Counted from the first letter of the stretch, positions 26,034 to 35,124 are shown. The stretch is 64,000 nucleotides of DNA from Alkalinema sp. CACIAM 70d (GCA_002148405.1 MUGG01000212.1:106868-170867); one strand, 5' to 3'. Made by a program: numbers and translations. Notes: a model not told the origin generated them from the sequence alone.

Positions 26034-26665
26034 GGGATTTCTCCTGATTGTAGAAACGGGAAGAAACCCCAAAAATTAAAGCCACCCTTTTGCGCAGGAC
26101 AAGTAGGGTGGCCCGATCGAATGTTACAATCCGTGTCAGACCGCCTCGCTGCCTGGTTCAGCTTGGGGGTTTAGCTACCCTTGGTTGTTCGTAGCAACGT
26201 TGGGTAGCGCCTTAATTTTCGGGAGCTTAAGCTGATCAATCGGGCAGTTCAACACGGTTGTACTCAGCTATGAGAAACAACCCTACAGAGAAACCAGGGT
26301 TCTGTCAACCGTGTTACGAGACATTACAATTCCGCAATACCCAGCAATATTGACATTCAGCACCCTACCCCAAGACGCTTCATCGATCGGCATCATCTTG
26401 CCCCCATGCTACGTGCCGCCAACGCTAGAAAATACGCGCCACTAACGCTAGAAAAAAAGAGAATTTATGATTGCAACAAAATTTTTGCAAACATTTTGCA
26501 AAAATATTTCGGAACTACCCATAAGGGTAAGGTCATCTTCCGATCTAGTTTCTAAGATTAAATGAGTTGGCAAACAAAATCATTTTTAATCGCTGTTACA
26601 ATCGCAGCAACAATCTAAAAGTGATAGCTAACTCAATCAATAATTAATGCTTAGGAGAATATACA
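26034..26665. other. 630-base intergenic region with a hairpin
   Basis: Divergent promoter region of two small genes. It contains an imperfect hairpin (26174-26208: GCTACCC pairs with GGGTAGC, then a 3x3 internal loop, then 4 more pairs) and two copies of AACGCTAGAAAA around 26420-26455. The AT-rich stretch from 26450 to 26660 probably holds the promoter of the gene at 26666. Confidence 0.5.
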
Positions 26666-27136
26666 ATGACCGCACTCAAAACGCTAGTTCATTTCTATGA
26701 AGTGCCTTCTGTACCTTGGATTGGAGGAGGAGATCCTGATATTTTTAGCAAATCCGGTCGTAAAACCAGAATGATCCTGGAAGCGAACGATTTGCGCGTG
26801 CGGGAAGATGGGAAAGCCCTATTAGTTCGCCTTGCCTATGATGTCAAGGAAATGCGAACTAATAATACCCATCTACGCTATGAAGGAGATGTGAGTATTC
26901 CCGTTCCATTAGATTGGAATGCTAAGGTTCTGCAACTGGCAGATGTCACAGATTTCTATCTGCAAACCACTTTTGTGGGTGAAAATCATCAGTGGAATGA
27001 AATTAGTGTAAATGCCCCGAATTCCTGCATCCAAACTGCCCGTGCTAAGGTCGATGGCCCCGGCAATGACGACCAAGGCAATGCAGCTCTACAAGTCACC
27101 TTCCGGGTTCCGGTTCTCGTAGACGACGCCTACTAA
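26666..27136 (+). CDS. Hypothetical protein with strong ribosome site
   Basis: A 156-residue acidic protein without signal or membrane segment. A good AGGAG site sits 9 bases before the ATG, and codon use looks like that of an expressed gene. The sequence is beta-rich, with LVHFYEVPSVPWIGGGD near the start, VSIPVPLDWNAKVLQLADV in the middle and ALQVTFRVPVLVDD at the end, suggesting a compact beta-sandwich. I do not recognise the family. The gene is followed by a large imperfect stem-loop at 27193-27262. Confidence 0.6.
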   Translation: MTALKTLVHFYEVPSVPWIGGGDPDIFSKSGRKTRMILEANDLRVREDGKALLVRLAYDVKEMRTNNTHLRYEGDVSIPVPLDWNAKVLQLADVTDFYLQTTFVGENHQWNEISVNAPNSCIQTARAKVDGPGNDDQGNAALQVTFRVPVLVDDAY

Positions 27137-27192
27137 CGATCGCGTCGATCGCTATGAGCGCTATGAGCACTTAAAGGGTCTGATGTTCTATC

Positions 27193-27262
27193 CGTGGCAG
27201 TGAGGTCAGGGAAGTGGGATGCGGAACGCTCGACATCTCAACTTTCCCGATTCGCTGCCACG
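27193..27262. other. 70-nt nested stem-loop, possible structured RNA or 3'-end element
   Basis: CGTGGCAG (27193) pairs with CTGCCACG (27255). Inside it GGGAAGT (27209) pairs with ACTTTCCC (27241, one bulge), and inside that GATG pairs with CATC around a 12-base loop. Three nested helices are kept in register. No T run follows. It lies between a hypothetical gene and radC. Confidence 0.45.
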
Positions 27263-27357
27263 CTAAGCTGCTCAAACCAAGACTGATACACCCAGATCTG
27301 ATACGCAAAAAATCACTTGGGGATTACTAAAGGGAAGCGCGATCGACCTGCATCTCC

Positions 27358-28089
27358 ATGACCTATTCCCTGCGAATTACTGACATGCCCGCCACGGAGC
27401 GCCCTCGGGAGCGCTTGATGGCCCACGGCTCCCAAGTCTTGGCCACGGCGGAATTATTGGCGATTTTGCTCGGGACAGGACAAGGGCCAGGAAAACTGTC
27501 CGCTGTGGGACTTGGGCATTTAATTTTGCAGGAACTGAGTCAACATCAACAGGATCCCCTCAGCATTCTGCGCCAAGTCAATATCCAAGAACTCACCCAA
27601 ATCCACGGCGTTGGCCCTGCCAAAGCAACCACCATTCTCGCCGCGATCGAACTAGGCAAACGGGTCTACCAATCTCGCCCACCGGAGAAAACGTTGATTG
27701 ATGATCCCGCCGTGGCTGCCGCTGCCCTGAGCCATCAGTTGATGTGGCAGAGTCAAGAACACTTTGCGGTGCTGTTGCTGGATGTGAAAAATCGTTTGCT
27801 GGGAACCCAGGTTGTGACGATCGGGACGGCCACGGAAACCCTGGCCCATCCTCGAGAAATTTTCCGCGAAGTGATCAAGCAAGGGGCGACACGGCTAATT
27901 ATTGCCCACAACCACCCCTCCGGTAGCCTAGAACCCAGTGCAGAGGATATTTCCCTGACTCGACAACTGTTGAAAGCGGCCCAGATTCTCAGCATTCCCT
28001 TACTCGATCACTTAATTTTGGGCAATGGAGATTTTGTTAGTCTGCGAGAACAAACGTCACTGTGGAACGAAATCCCTCAGGGGGATTAG
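27358..28089 (+). CDS. radC: RadC family JAMM-domain protein
   Basis: A 243-residue protein of the usual RadC length. It has an N-terminal helix-hairpin-helix-like region (LTQIHGVGPAKATTILAAIELG) and a C-terminal MPN/JAMM domain with the zinc motif HNHPSGSLEPSAED (H-x-H...D). Family members are annotated in DNA repair, but the biochemical role of RadC is unsettled and a nuclease or peptidase activity is unproven. It is convergent with the ParR-like gene. A small AACGTTG/CAACGTT hairpin lies between them at 28117-28134. Confidence 0.93.
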   Translation: MTYSLRITDMPATERPRERLMAHGSQVLATAELLAILLGTGQGPGKLSAVGLGHLILQELSQHQQDPLSILRQVNIQELTQIHGVGPAKATTILAAIELGKRVYQSRPPEKTLIDDPAVAAAALSHQLMWQSQEHFAVLLLDVKNRLLGTQVVTIGTATETLAHPREIFREVIKQGATRLIIAHNHPSGSLEPSAEDISLTRQLLKAAQILSIPLLDHLILGNGDFVSLREQTSLWNEIPQGD

Positions 28090-28150
28090 GGCGATCGTGC
28101 GATCGATGACTCAATAAACGTTGGATTCAACGTTAACGTCAACCCAAATA

Positions 28151-28492
28151 TTACAAACTCAGTAATCCATCTAATTCATCCACCGCTTCACAGCTGGAGG
28201 ACGCGAACGTTTGCGAGGGAACTAAACTCGGCGTGGCAGGCGCATAGGCAGGCATCGTAATTTGGGAAGCGGTGTTCAGTTGAGGGTAGTTTAACTGACT
28301 AGAGATCTGCGGCTGACCATACATCTGTGGCTGACCATAGGCAGGCTGTTGCCGTCCATACAGGTACTCGTCGGCATATTTGCGAAACACTGCTTCCACC
28401 GCAGCACGGGCATTTTTCAAGCCCCATTCCTCTGCAATTTGCTCAGCCTTTTCCAACACATCCGCACTGAGTCTCAGTTTGTTGTCATGCAT
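28151..28492 (-). CDS. Small putative DNA-binding partner of the ParM-like protein (ParR-like)
   Basis: A 113-residue protein whose start overlaps the end of the ParM-like gene by 19 bases, so the two form one transcription unit. The first about 40 residues (LRLSADVLEKAEQIAEEWG...AVEAVFRKYADEYL) look like a ribbon-helix-helix or short helical DNA-binding unit. The rest is Gln/Tyr/Pro-rich with a repeated YGQPQ, ending in an acidic-hydrophobic peptide DELDGLLSL. ParR adaptors have the same plan: an RHH domain plus a C-terminal peptide that docks on the ParM filament. The assignment is by gene order and layout, not by sequence identity. Confidence 0.55.
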   Translation of the reverse strand: MHDNKLRLSADVLEKAEQIAEEWGLKNARAAVEAVFRKYADEYLYGRQQPAYGQPQMYGQPQISSQLNYPQLNTASQITMPAYAPATPSLVPSQTFASSSCEAVDELDGLLSL

Positions 28493-29508
28493 AGTTGGGT
28501 GTCTCCAGGAAATAAACCACGAACGTTGGCAAATTGGGGTTCCGGCATGACCGCAAACAGTTTAAAGCCCTGCAAGCGATCGGCAATCAAATGGGAACTC
28601 CCCCCTGTGATCAAAAATCGGGTAACGCGCGGCATAAACGGCGTATATTGCGATTTCACCGTGCGGAAAATGTTCTTATACCAAGGATCTAAGTATTCCT
28701 CCAACCATTCCTTCCAAGCTTGTCCAGTATCTGCATAGATATGGTCATGGCGAAATCCATCCATAATTACGCCGGGATCCGCTGTGGTTCCTAAAACATT
28801 GGTTAGTCGCTTGTCAAAACTAATCGCCGTAGCCAATTCGTAGGCTCCTCCGCGATCCATGACATTTTCATCAATCACTTCACCTTCAGCATCGATTAAG
28901 CGACTGAGCCAAGTTCCGCCCCCGATGTCAATCACGATCGTATAACCTGTCTCGCTAATGATGCCCATCCGTTGAGCACAACGATAGGAACCCAAGCCTT
29001 CCCGCTCTACTTCAACTTTCTCAACCGTGATTTGAAACTGAATCTCATTGCGCTTGAATTCATGGATTCCCAAGAGTTGCGACTTAATGGCATCGCGGTG
29101 TTTCTCAGGTTCCGGTGTGGACACAAACAGGTTTAAGGACATCTGGCAAACATCATCCACGATCGCGCCCGGTTCCACGCAGGCATAGAGGTGCAGCTTA
29201 GCCAAATCAACTTTATTCTCAATCACCGTCTGTTGTTGACGGCGGTATTTGTACGCCTGGGTTCCGAAGTGAAAGCGCAGGCCATTGGGTAACTCGACTA
29301 ACGGTGAACTATCAGAATAGCGCACGGGATCCCGGCCCTTGGGCAGTTGAAAGCGCATCGATCGAATAGCTCTCGGATTGCCCGTACCATCCCAATACTT
29401 CAATTCGTAGTTCCCCGCATCTAGGGCAAGGGTTTTGGTAACGGGTGGCGCGATGACCGGGGGGGCTTCCTTTTTGGCGCGAGGGGGACGTGTTGAGGTC
29501 GCCGTCAT
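28474..29508 (-). CDS. ParM/StbA-family actin-like ATPase
   Basis: A 344-residue actin-fold protein. After a basic, Pro-rich N-terminal tail of about 23 residues comes phosphate loop 1 (LALDAGNYELKYW). Phosphate loop 2 is VIDIGGGTWLSRLID, and the adenosine motif is RFLITGGSSHLIADRL near the C-terminus. This order defines the ParM/StbA branch of bacterial actins, which on plasmids push replicons apart as dynamic filaments with ParR and parC. Here the gene sits among chromosomal genes with no plasmid replication function. It may segregate another element or serve a cytoskeletal role. Confidence 0.83.
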   Translation of the reverse strand: MTATSTRPPRAKKEAPPVIAPPVTKTLALDAGNYELKYWDGTGNPRAIRSMRFQLPKGRDPVRYSDSSPLVELPNGLRFHFGTQAYKYRRQQQTVIENKVDLAKLHLYACVEPGAIVDDVCQMSLNLFVSTPEPEKHRDAIKSQLLGIHEFKRNEIQFQITVEKVEVEREGLGSYRCAQRMGIISETGYTIVIDIGGGTWLSRLIDAEGEVIDENVMDRGGAYELATAISFDKRLTNVLGTTADPGVIMDGFRHDHIYADTGQAWKEWLEEYLDPWYKNIFRTVKSQYTPFMPRVTRFLITGGSSHLIADRLQGFKLFAVMPEPQFANVRGLFPGDTQLCMTTN

Positions 29509-29622
29509 GGGATTCTCCTTCTTTTATACTCCAGTGGATTTAGCGTTCCAGTGGCGATTTTGGTAAATGGTTTCTCCAGGGTTCTAGGGATTGGGTGTCC
29601 CCAGTTGCATTCATCTCGACCC

Positions 29623-29682
29623 AAATAGTACAATAGTACGTTAGTTGATCCGGTTGGGCTTGTCAATACACTAGTACTATTT
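29623..29682. promoter_or_regulatory. Repeated AATAGTAC elements upstream of the ParM-like operon
   Basis: Two adjacent copies of AATAGTAC (29624-29631 and 29632-29639) and one inverted GTACTATT (about 29675-29682) lie about 120-170 bases before the ParM-like start, between divergent genes. Iterated short sites upstream of parMR are the usual form of a parC centromere/operator. The function is inferred. Confidence 0.4.
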
Positions 29683-29801
29683 ACTCAAAGTAATTTTGTT
29701 GTAGTTTTCGTTCTAGCAATCTTATTAACTGGCATAGAGCCATTCCCTCCCTCCGGTACAATGGGAAGGGTTTTGCGAGCAAAGGTGTGCGGGAAAAAGT
29801 T

Positions 29802-30935
29802 ATGGTGGCTGGCTTTTCAACGGACTCTTCAACGATCGGGGTAGCCCTCGTGGGCACTGGGTTTGGCCAAAAAGTTCATTTGCCTGCCCTGCAAACCCAC
29901 CACCGCACTCAAGTTGTGGCCATCTATCATCGGGATCCGGACAAAGCCCAGGCGATCGCCCAAGCCCACCAGATTCCCCACGCCTGCACCACGATCGATG
30001 AAACCCTAGCGCTCCCTGAGGTACAGGCTGTTAGCATTTCCACACCTCCCTTTACCCATTACGACATTGCCAAAGCTGCACTGTCTGCGGGAAAACATAT
30101 TCTGCTGGAAAAACCAACTGCTCTGAACGCGATCGAAGCTCGGGAACTTTACCATCTAGCTGCTGAAAAATCTCTCGCGGCCACAATGAACTTTGAGTTC
30201 CGCTACATTCCCGCTTGGCAATTTTTTGCGGAACTGATCCAGCAAGGGTACGTTGGCCAACCCCGCTACATCAAAGTCGATTGGCTCGTGTCCAGCCGCG
30301 CTGATGCTTCGCGCCCCTGGAACTGGTACGCCCAAAAGGAGCAAGGGGGTGGAGTTTTGGGCGCGATCGGATCCCATGCCTTTGACTACCTAACTTGGCT
30401 CTTCGGTGCGGTGCGGGGTGTCTCCGCTCGCCTCAGTACCTCGATTCTGGAACGGCCCGATCCGGCTACAGGCACCCTCAAACCTGTCACCGCTGACGAC
30501 ACCAGCAACATCACCCTGGAACTGATGGACGGGACGCCCATTCAAGTCTGTCTCAGTTCCGTCACGATGCAGGGGCGGGGACATTTCCTAGAGGTCTATG
30601 GCGATCGCGGTACCCTGGTGGTGGGCAGCAGCAACCAGAAGGATTACGTCCACGGGTTCCAGGTCTGGGGCAGTCAGGGCGGTCAACCCCTGGCAGAACT
30701 ACCAGTGCCAGATCGCTTGGCCTTTCCCCGCGTGTTTGACGATGGCCGCATTGCCCCGATCGTACGTGTCGTTAACGAATGGGTCAACAGCATCGATCAG
30801 CAAACCGCGATCGCGCCCTCCCTGCGAGAAGGGGTCTACTCCCAACTCATCATGGACTGCTGCCACCAATCCAACGAAATGCACCAGTGGGTGGAAGTAC
30901 CCGATTTAGACCCGTTTTTAAACGATGAGATTTAG
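29802..30935 (+). CDS. Gfo/Idh/MocA family oxidoreductase
   Basis: A 377-residue NAD(P)-dependent oxidoreductase from the ATG at 29802; an in-frame GTG at 29787 would add five residues. The Rossmann motif is VALVGTGFGQKVH. The family EKP segment is LLEKPTALN with catalytic Lys. The C-terminal sandwich domain includes GGGVLGAIGSHAFDYLTWLFG with the family's conserved His. Members oxidise or reduce sugars, inositols or bile-pigment-like substrates. The substrate here is unknown and the neighbourhood does not inform it. Confidence 0.9.
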   Translation: MVAGFSTDSSTIGVALVGTGFGQKVHLPALQTHHRTQVVAIYHRDPDKAQAIAQAHQIPHACTTIDETLALPEVQAVSISTPPFTHYDIAKAALSAGKHILLEKPTALNAIEARELYHLAAEKSLAATMNFEFRYIPAWQFFAELIQQGYVGQPRYIKVDWLVSSRADASRPWNWYAQKEQGGGVLGAIGSHAFDYLTWLFGAVRGVSARLSTSILERPDPATGTLKPVTADDTSNITLELMDGTPIQVCLSSVTMQGRGHFLEVYGDRGTLVVGSSNQKDYVHGFQVWGSQGGQPLAELPVPDRLAFPRVFDDGRIAPIVRVVNEWVNSIDQQTAIAPSLREGVYSQLIMDCCHQSNEMHQWVEVPDLDPFLNDEI

Positions 30936-31015
30936 CTGACCTGATTGTCTTCTCATTCCGGATTTTGGTTGATCATAGTTTCCAGGCAGTTTAGTCGATT
31001 GCAAAATCTCTCTTT

Positions 31016-31786
31016 ATGTATGATGACACTTGCCGATTCCTGGCTGAAAATTTCTCTGCTGACTTCGCCAGTTGGCTATTAGGAAAATCTGTTACCCTCA
31101 CAGAAATCCAACCCTCTGAACTCTCCCTCGACCCGATTCGTGCCGACACCTTAATTTTTCTGGAATCGGACGATTCTATTTTGCATCTCGAATTTCAAAC
31201 GCTCCCAAAAGACAACATTCCATTCCGTATTCTGGATTATCGTGTACGAGGGTATCGCAGAAATTCAGCCAAACCCATGCGACAAATCGTGATTTACCTA
31301 AAACAGACGGGTTCAGAGTTGGTTTACCAAACTAGCTTCACGATGGAACGCACTCGCCATGAGTTTGAGGTGATTCGATTGTGGGAGCAACCTGCTTCAC
31401 TGTTTTTACAATATCCGGGGTTGCTCCCCTTTGCAGTTCTAGGCCAAAGTGCAGACGCAGAAGAAACATTGCGTCAAGCTGCTCAAAAAGTTGATCAGAT
31501 TGAAGACCCGATTACACAATCAAATATTATGGCAGCATCCGGAATTTTAGCTGGGTTAAAATTAGAGGATGAGGTAGTTTATCGCATTCTCCGGAGGGAC
31601 ATTATGCAGGAATCTACAGTTTATCGTTCAATCCAGAGAGAGACTCAGATTGAAGAGAAGCGAACGATCGCACTCAACTTCCTGCGAGAAGGTTTGTCGG
31701 TTGAGCTTGTTGCGCGTGGAACAGGGCTGTCGATCCAAGAAATCCAGCAACTTCAACAACAACTGCATGAGTCCGCACAAACTTGA
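31016..31786 (+). CDS. Rpn-family (PD-(D/E)XK) putative nuclease
   Basis: A 256-residue protein of the cyanobacterial Rpn/DUF4351-like family. The nuclease core is visible as RADTLIFLESDDS followed by LHLEFQT (D...E-x-Q), then RILDYRVRGYRR. The C-terminal half is helical and ends with an HTH-like EGLSVELVARGTGLSIQEI. E. coli Rpn proteins are DNA endonucleases that promote RecA-independent recombination. Cyanobacterial copies are numerous and often annotated as transposase-like, but no inverted repeats flank this one. Confidence 0.82.
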   Translation: MYDDTCRFLAENFSADFASWLLGKSVTLTEIQPSELSLDPIRADTLIFLESDDSILHLEFQTLPKDNIPFRILDYRVRGYRRNSAKPMRQIVIYLKQTGSELVYQTSFTMERTRHEFEVIRLWEQPASLFLQYPGLLPFAVLGQSADAEETLRQAAQKVDQIEDPITQSNIMAASGILAGLKLEDEVVYRILRRDIMQESTVYRSIQRETQIEEKRTIALNFLREGLSVELVARGTGLSIQEIQQLQQQLHESAQT

Positions 31787-31962
31787 GTGTGATCGATTGC
31801 TAGCCAGATAGTCGTCAAGATGTGCCACTGCCTCTCAAGAAAACCAACAGTTCGTTCAGAGGCGATCGAATACGTTAGACTAGTGCTTTGGCAGTCGTAC
31901 AGTCAAAATTGTAGACAATTATTATGGATTTTTGGAACCTCCAAAACTGGAACGCCATTCTC

Positions 31963-32017
31963 GATTGGGGCGATCGGGGAACCCGAACTACTGTGGGACG
32001 TTAACGAGTCCCCAATC
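31963..32017 (+). promoter_or_regulatory. Hairpin in the thrS leader
   Basis: GATTGGGG (31963-31970) and CCCCAATC (32010-32017) form a perfect 8-bp stem enclosing 39 bases, about 60 bases before the thrS start, followed by GCGTTTTT. It could be an attenuator-like or ThrRS-binding leader structure, or the end of an upstream transcript. No T-box features are seen. Confidence 0.35.
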
Positions 32018-32076
32018 TCTAGCGTTTTTCCCCATCCCTAGGCCATCCCTTGGCCTTCCGTATTTGGAGTCACACC

Positions 32077-33879
32077 ATGTCCGAAGACAAAATTCATCTC
32101 CCCAAAACCAGCGAATCAGAAGACCTCAAAAAAATCCGCCACACCACGTCCCATGTGATGGCGATGGCTGTGCAAAAGCTCTTTCCCAAAGCCCAAGTGA
32201 CGATCGGGCCTTGGATTGAGAACGGCTTTTACTACGACTTTGATAGCCCGGAACCCTTTACTGATAAGGATCTCAAGGCAATCAAAAAAGAGATGATTAA
32301 AATCATCAACAAAAAACTGCCTGTGATTCGCGAAGAGGTCAGTCGGGAAGAAGCCGAACAACGCATCAAAGCCCTCGGCGAGCCCTACAAACTGGAAATT
32401 CTGGCAGATATTAAAACTGAGCCCATTACGCTTTATCACCTCGGCGATCAGTGGTGGGATCTCTGCGCGGGGCCGCACGTGGACAATACCAGCGAGTTGG
32501 ATCCCAAGGCGATCGAACTGGAAAGCGTCGCTGGAGCCTACTGGCGCGGGGATGAAACCAAAGCCCAACTGCAACGGATCTACGGTACCGCTTGGCAATC
32601 CGCAGAGCAATTGGACGAGTACAAACGCCGCAAGGAAGAAGCCCAAAAGCGGGATCACCGGAAATTGGGTAAAGAATTGGGATTGTTTATCTTCGCTGAT
32701 CCCGTTGGCCCCGGTCTGCCCCTGTGGACGCCGAAGGGCACCCTGCTGCGATCGATTTTGGAAGACTACCTCAAACAGGAACAAACCAAGCGCGGCTATC
32801 TTCCCGTCGTCACGCCCCACATTGCTCGCGTTGATCTGTTTAAAATTTCGGGACATTGGCAGAAATACAAAGAAGACATGTTCCCGATGATGGCGGACAA
32901 CGAAGAAGAGAAGGACAAAGAAATCGGTTTTGTGATGAAGCCGATGAACTGTCCCTTCCACATTCAGATCTACAAGAGTGAATTGCGCTCCTATCGCGAA
33001 CTGCCCATGCGGTTAGCGGAATTTGGTACGGTCTACCGCTACGAGCAATCGGGCGAACTGGGCGGTCTGACTCGGGTACGGGGCTTTACTGTCGATGATT
33101 CCCACCTTTTTGTGACACCGGAGCAGCTCAGCGATGAGTTCATGAATGTGGTGGACTTGATTTTGAGTGTGTTCAAGAGCTTGCAACTCAAGAATTTCAA
33201 AGCCCGTCTCAGCTTCCGCGATCCGGAAAATCCAGGCAAATACATCGGTTCCGATGACGCTTGGGAAAAAGCCCAGGGAGCCATTCGGAATGCCGTGGAA
33301 AAATTGGGGATGGAGCACTTTGAAGGGATTGGGGAAGCGGCGTTCTATGGCCCCAAACTGGACTTCATTTTCCAGGATGCCCTGGAGCGGGAGTGGCAGT
33401 TGGGGACTGTGCAGGTGGACTACAACTTGCCGGAGCGGTTTGATTTGGAATACGTGGCGGAAGATGGGACACGCAAACGGCCTGTGATGCTGCACCGGGC
33501 TCCCTTTGGTTCCCTGGAACGGTTGATTGGCATTTTGATCGAGGAGTATGCAGGGGATTTCCCCACCTGGTTAGCCCCGGTGCAAATTCGTCTGTTACCC
33601 GTAGGGGATGATTTTGTCCCCTTTGCCAAGGAAACAGTGGCGAAAATGCAGATGCTCGGTATTCGCGCTGAGGTTGATCTCAGTGGCGATCGCCTGGGCA
33701 AACTGATCCGCAATGCCGAGAAAGACAAAATTCCGGTCATGGCAGTGGTGGGAGCTAAGGAAGTGGAAGCCAACGCCTTGAGCATCCGCACCCGTGCCGC
33801 CGGGGAATTGGGATCCATTCCGGTGGCTGAAGTCTGCGATCGGCTACAATCGGCCAACGCAGACCATGGCAATTTTTAA
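32077..33879 (+). CDS. thrS: Threonyl-tRNA synthetase
   Basis: A 600-residue class II synthetase charging tRNA-Thr. I chose the ATG at 32077; earlier in-frame codons have no family sequence. The N-terminal TGS domain of E. coli ThrRS is absent. The protein opens directly with the editing domain: HTTSH (HxxxH) and CAGPHVDN supply the editing His/Cys site that removes Ser from tRNA-Thr. The catalytic core has the zinc ligands in KPMNCPFH, DDSHLF and LHRAPFGS, motif 2 TRVRGFTVDDSH and motif 3 GSLERLIGILIEEY, followed by the anticodon-binding domain. Lack of TGS is, as I recall, common in cyanobacteria. Confidence 0.97.
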   Translation: MSEDKIHLPKTSESEDLKKIRHTTSHVMAMAVQKLFPKAQVTIGPWIENGFYYDFDSPEPFTDKDLKAIKKEMIKIINKKLPVIREEVSREEAEQRIKALGEPYKLEILADIKTEPITLYHLGDQWWDLCAGPHVDNTSELDPKAIELESVAGAYWRGDETKAQLQRIYGTAWQSAEQLDEYKRRKEEAQKRDHRKLGKELGLFIFADPVGPGLPLWTPKGTLLRSILEDYLKQEQTKRGYLPVVTPHIARVDLFKISGHWQKYKEDMFPMMADNEEEKDKEIGFVMKPMNCPFHIQIYKSELRSYRELPMRLAEFGTVYRYEQSGELGGLTRVRGFTVDDSHLFVTPEQLSDEFMNVVDLILSVFKSLQLKNFKARLSFRDPENPGKYIGSDDAWEKAQGAIRNAVEKLGMEHFEGIGEAAFYGPKLDFIFQDALEREWQLGTVQVDYNLPERFDLEYVAEDGTRKRPVMLHRAPFGSLERLIGILIEEYAGDFPTWLAPVQIRLLPVGDDFVPFAKETVAKMQMLGIRAEVDLSGDRLGKLIRNAEKDKIPVMAVVGAKEVEANALSIRTRAAGELGSIPVAEVCDRLQSANADHGNF

Positions 33880-33912
33880 GGGCAACTTTGAGGACTGAGG
33901 AAGGGAGCTACC

Positions 33913-35079
33913 ATGCGAGTCATTGGGTTGATCAGTGGAACATCGGTTGATGGCATTGATGCAGCATTGGTCAACTTGTCCGGCCAACGGGATGACCTGC
34001 AAGCGGAACTGCTATCCTTTGCCACCTATCCCTATCCGGCGGATCTGCGCGATCGTATCCTGGCAGTATGCGCTGGGTCACTCCTATCCATGGCCGAACT
34101 AGCGGAATTGGACGATGAGATCGCCACCTGTTTTGCCGAAGCAGCGATCGCGATCAATCACAACCAGCCCCCCGCCCAACTGATTGGTTCCCATGGTCAA
34201 ACGGTGTTCCATCGTCCTCCTACCTCCGATCGCCTCGGTTACAGCTTGCAACTGGGGCGGGGTGAAGTGATTGCCCAAAAAACGGGCGTTCCGACGGTCA
34301 GTAACTTTCGCGCTGCGGATATTGCGGTCGGGGGCCAAGGCGCGCCGGTGGTGCCCCCCGTGGATGCCGCGCTGCTGACCCATCCCACCCGCGATCGCGC
34401 GGTGCAAAACCTCGGGGGTATCGGGAACGTTACCTATTTGCCCTCGGTGCAGTCCAAGGTGCAGGATCCCAACCTGAAACTCCAGGGCTGGGATACGGGG
34501 CCTGCGAACGTGCTCATCGACTTAGCGGTGACGCAGTTATCTCAAGGCCAACAAACCTACGATCGCAACGGAGCCTGGGCCGCCCAGGGAACGCCTTGCC
34601 AGGAGCTGGTCGATCGCTGGCTGACCCAACCGTTTTTCTGCGAACCGCCGCCCAAATCGACGGGTCGAGAACTGTTTGGCCCCGAGTATCTCCAGCAGTG
34701 TTGGGCTGATGCCAAGTTAGCCCACCTATCCGATGCCGACTTTCTGGCTAGTCTGACGGAGCTGACTGCCGCCTCGATCGCCCTCAATTACCGGACATTC
34801 CTTCCCAGCGTTCCCCAGGAAGTTTTACTCTGTGGAGGGGGGAGCCGGAATACTTACCTGAAGGCGCGTATTCAAGCCCATCTTCCGGAGAGTCAGGTCA
34901 TGACTACCGATGACGTGGGCCTGAATGGTGACGCCAAGGAAGCGATCGCCTTTGCTGTGTTAGCCTACTGGCATGTTCTGAAGCTTCCTGGTAATCTTCC
35001 GGAGGTGACGGGAGCCAAACAACCTGTGCTTTTAGGGGAAATTCACCAAGTTACTGAGAAAATTTGCGTGATAGCATAG
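33913..35079 (+). CDS. anmK: Anhydro-N-acetylmuramic acid kinase
   Basis: A 388-residue sugar kinase of normal length. AnmK opens and phosphorylates 1,6-anhydro-MurNAc to MurNAc-6-phosphate during murein recycling. Visible family blocks are the N-terminal GLISGTSVDGIDAALV, the catalytic region LIGSHGQTVFHRP, the NLGGIGNVTYLP phosphate loop and LLCGGGSRNTYL near the C-terminus. It starts 33 bases after thrS, so it may be co-transcribed. It joins the S66 LD-carboxypeptidase as a second peptidoglycan-recycling gene in the window. Confidence 0.95.
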   Translation: MRVIGLISGTSVDGIDAALVNLSGQRDDLQAELLSFATYPYPADLRDRILAVCAGSLLSMAELAELDDEIATCFAEAAIAINHNQPPAQLIGSHGQTVFHRPPTSDRLGYSLQLGRGEVIAQKTGVPTVSNFRAADIAVGGQGAPVVPPVDAALLTHPTRDRAVQNLGGIGNVTYLPSVQSKVQDPNLKLQGWDTGPANVLIDLAVTQLSQGQQTYDRNGAWAAQGTPCQELVDRWLTQPFFCEPPPKSTGRELFGPEYLQQCWADAKLAHLSDADFLASLTELTAASIALNYRTFLPSVPQEVLLCGGGSRNTYLKARIQAHLPESQVMTTDDVGLNGDAKEAIAFAVLAYWHVLKLPGNLPEVTGAKQPVLLGEIHQVTEKICVIA

Positions 35080-35124
35080 GTTCCCATTGGGAGATCAATT
35101 CATCCTTATAGCAAATTTGTCATT

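Noticed and set aside
31016..31786. Treating the Rpn-type gene as part of an insertion sequence.
   Set aside because: No flanking inverted repeats or target duplication seen; the family is a nuclease group often mislabelled as transposase.
32116..32961. A 281-codon frame antisense to thrS.
   Set aside because: It is the mirror of a highly constrained coding sequence; thrS is certain on the plus strand and the antisense frame has no motif.
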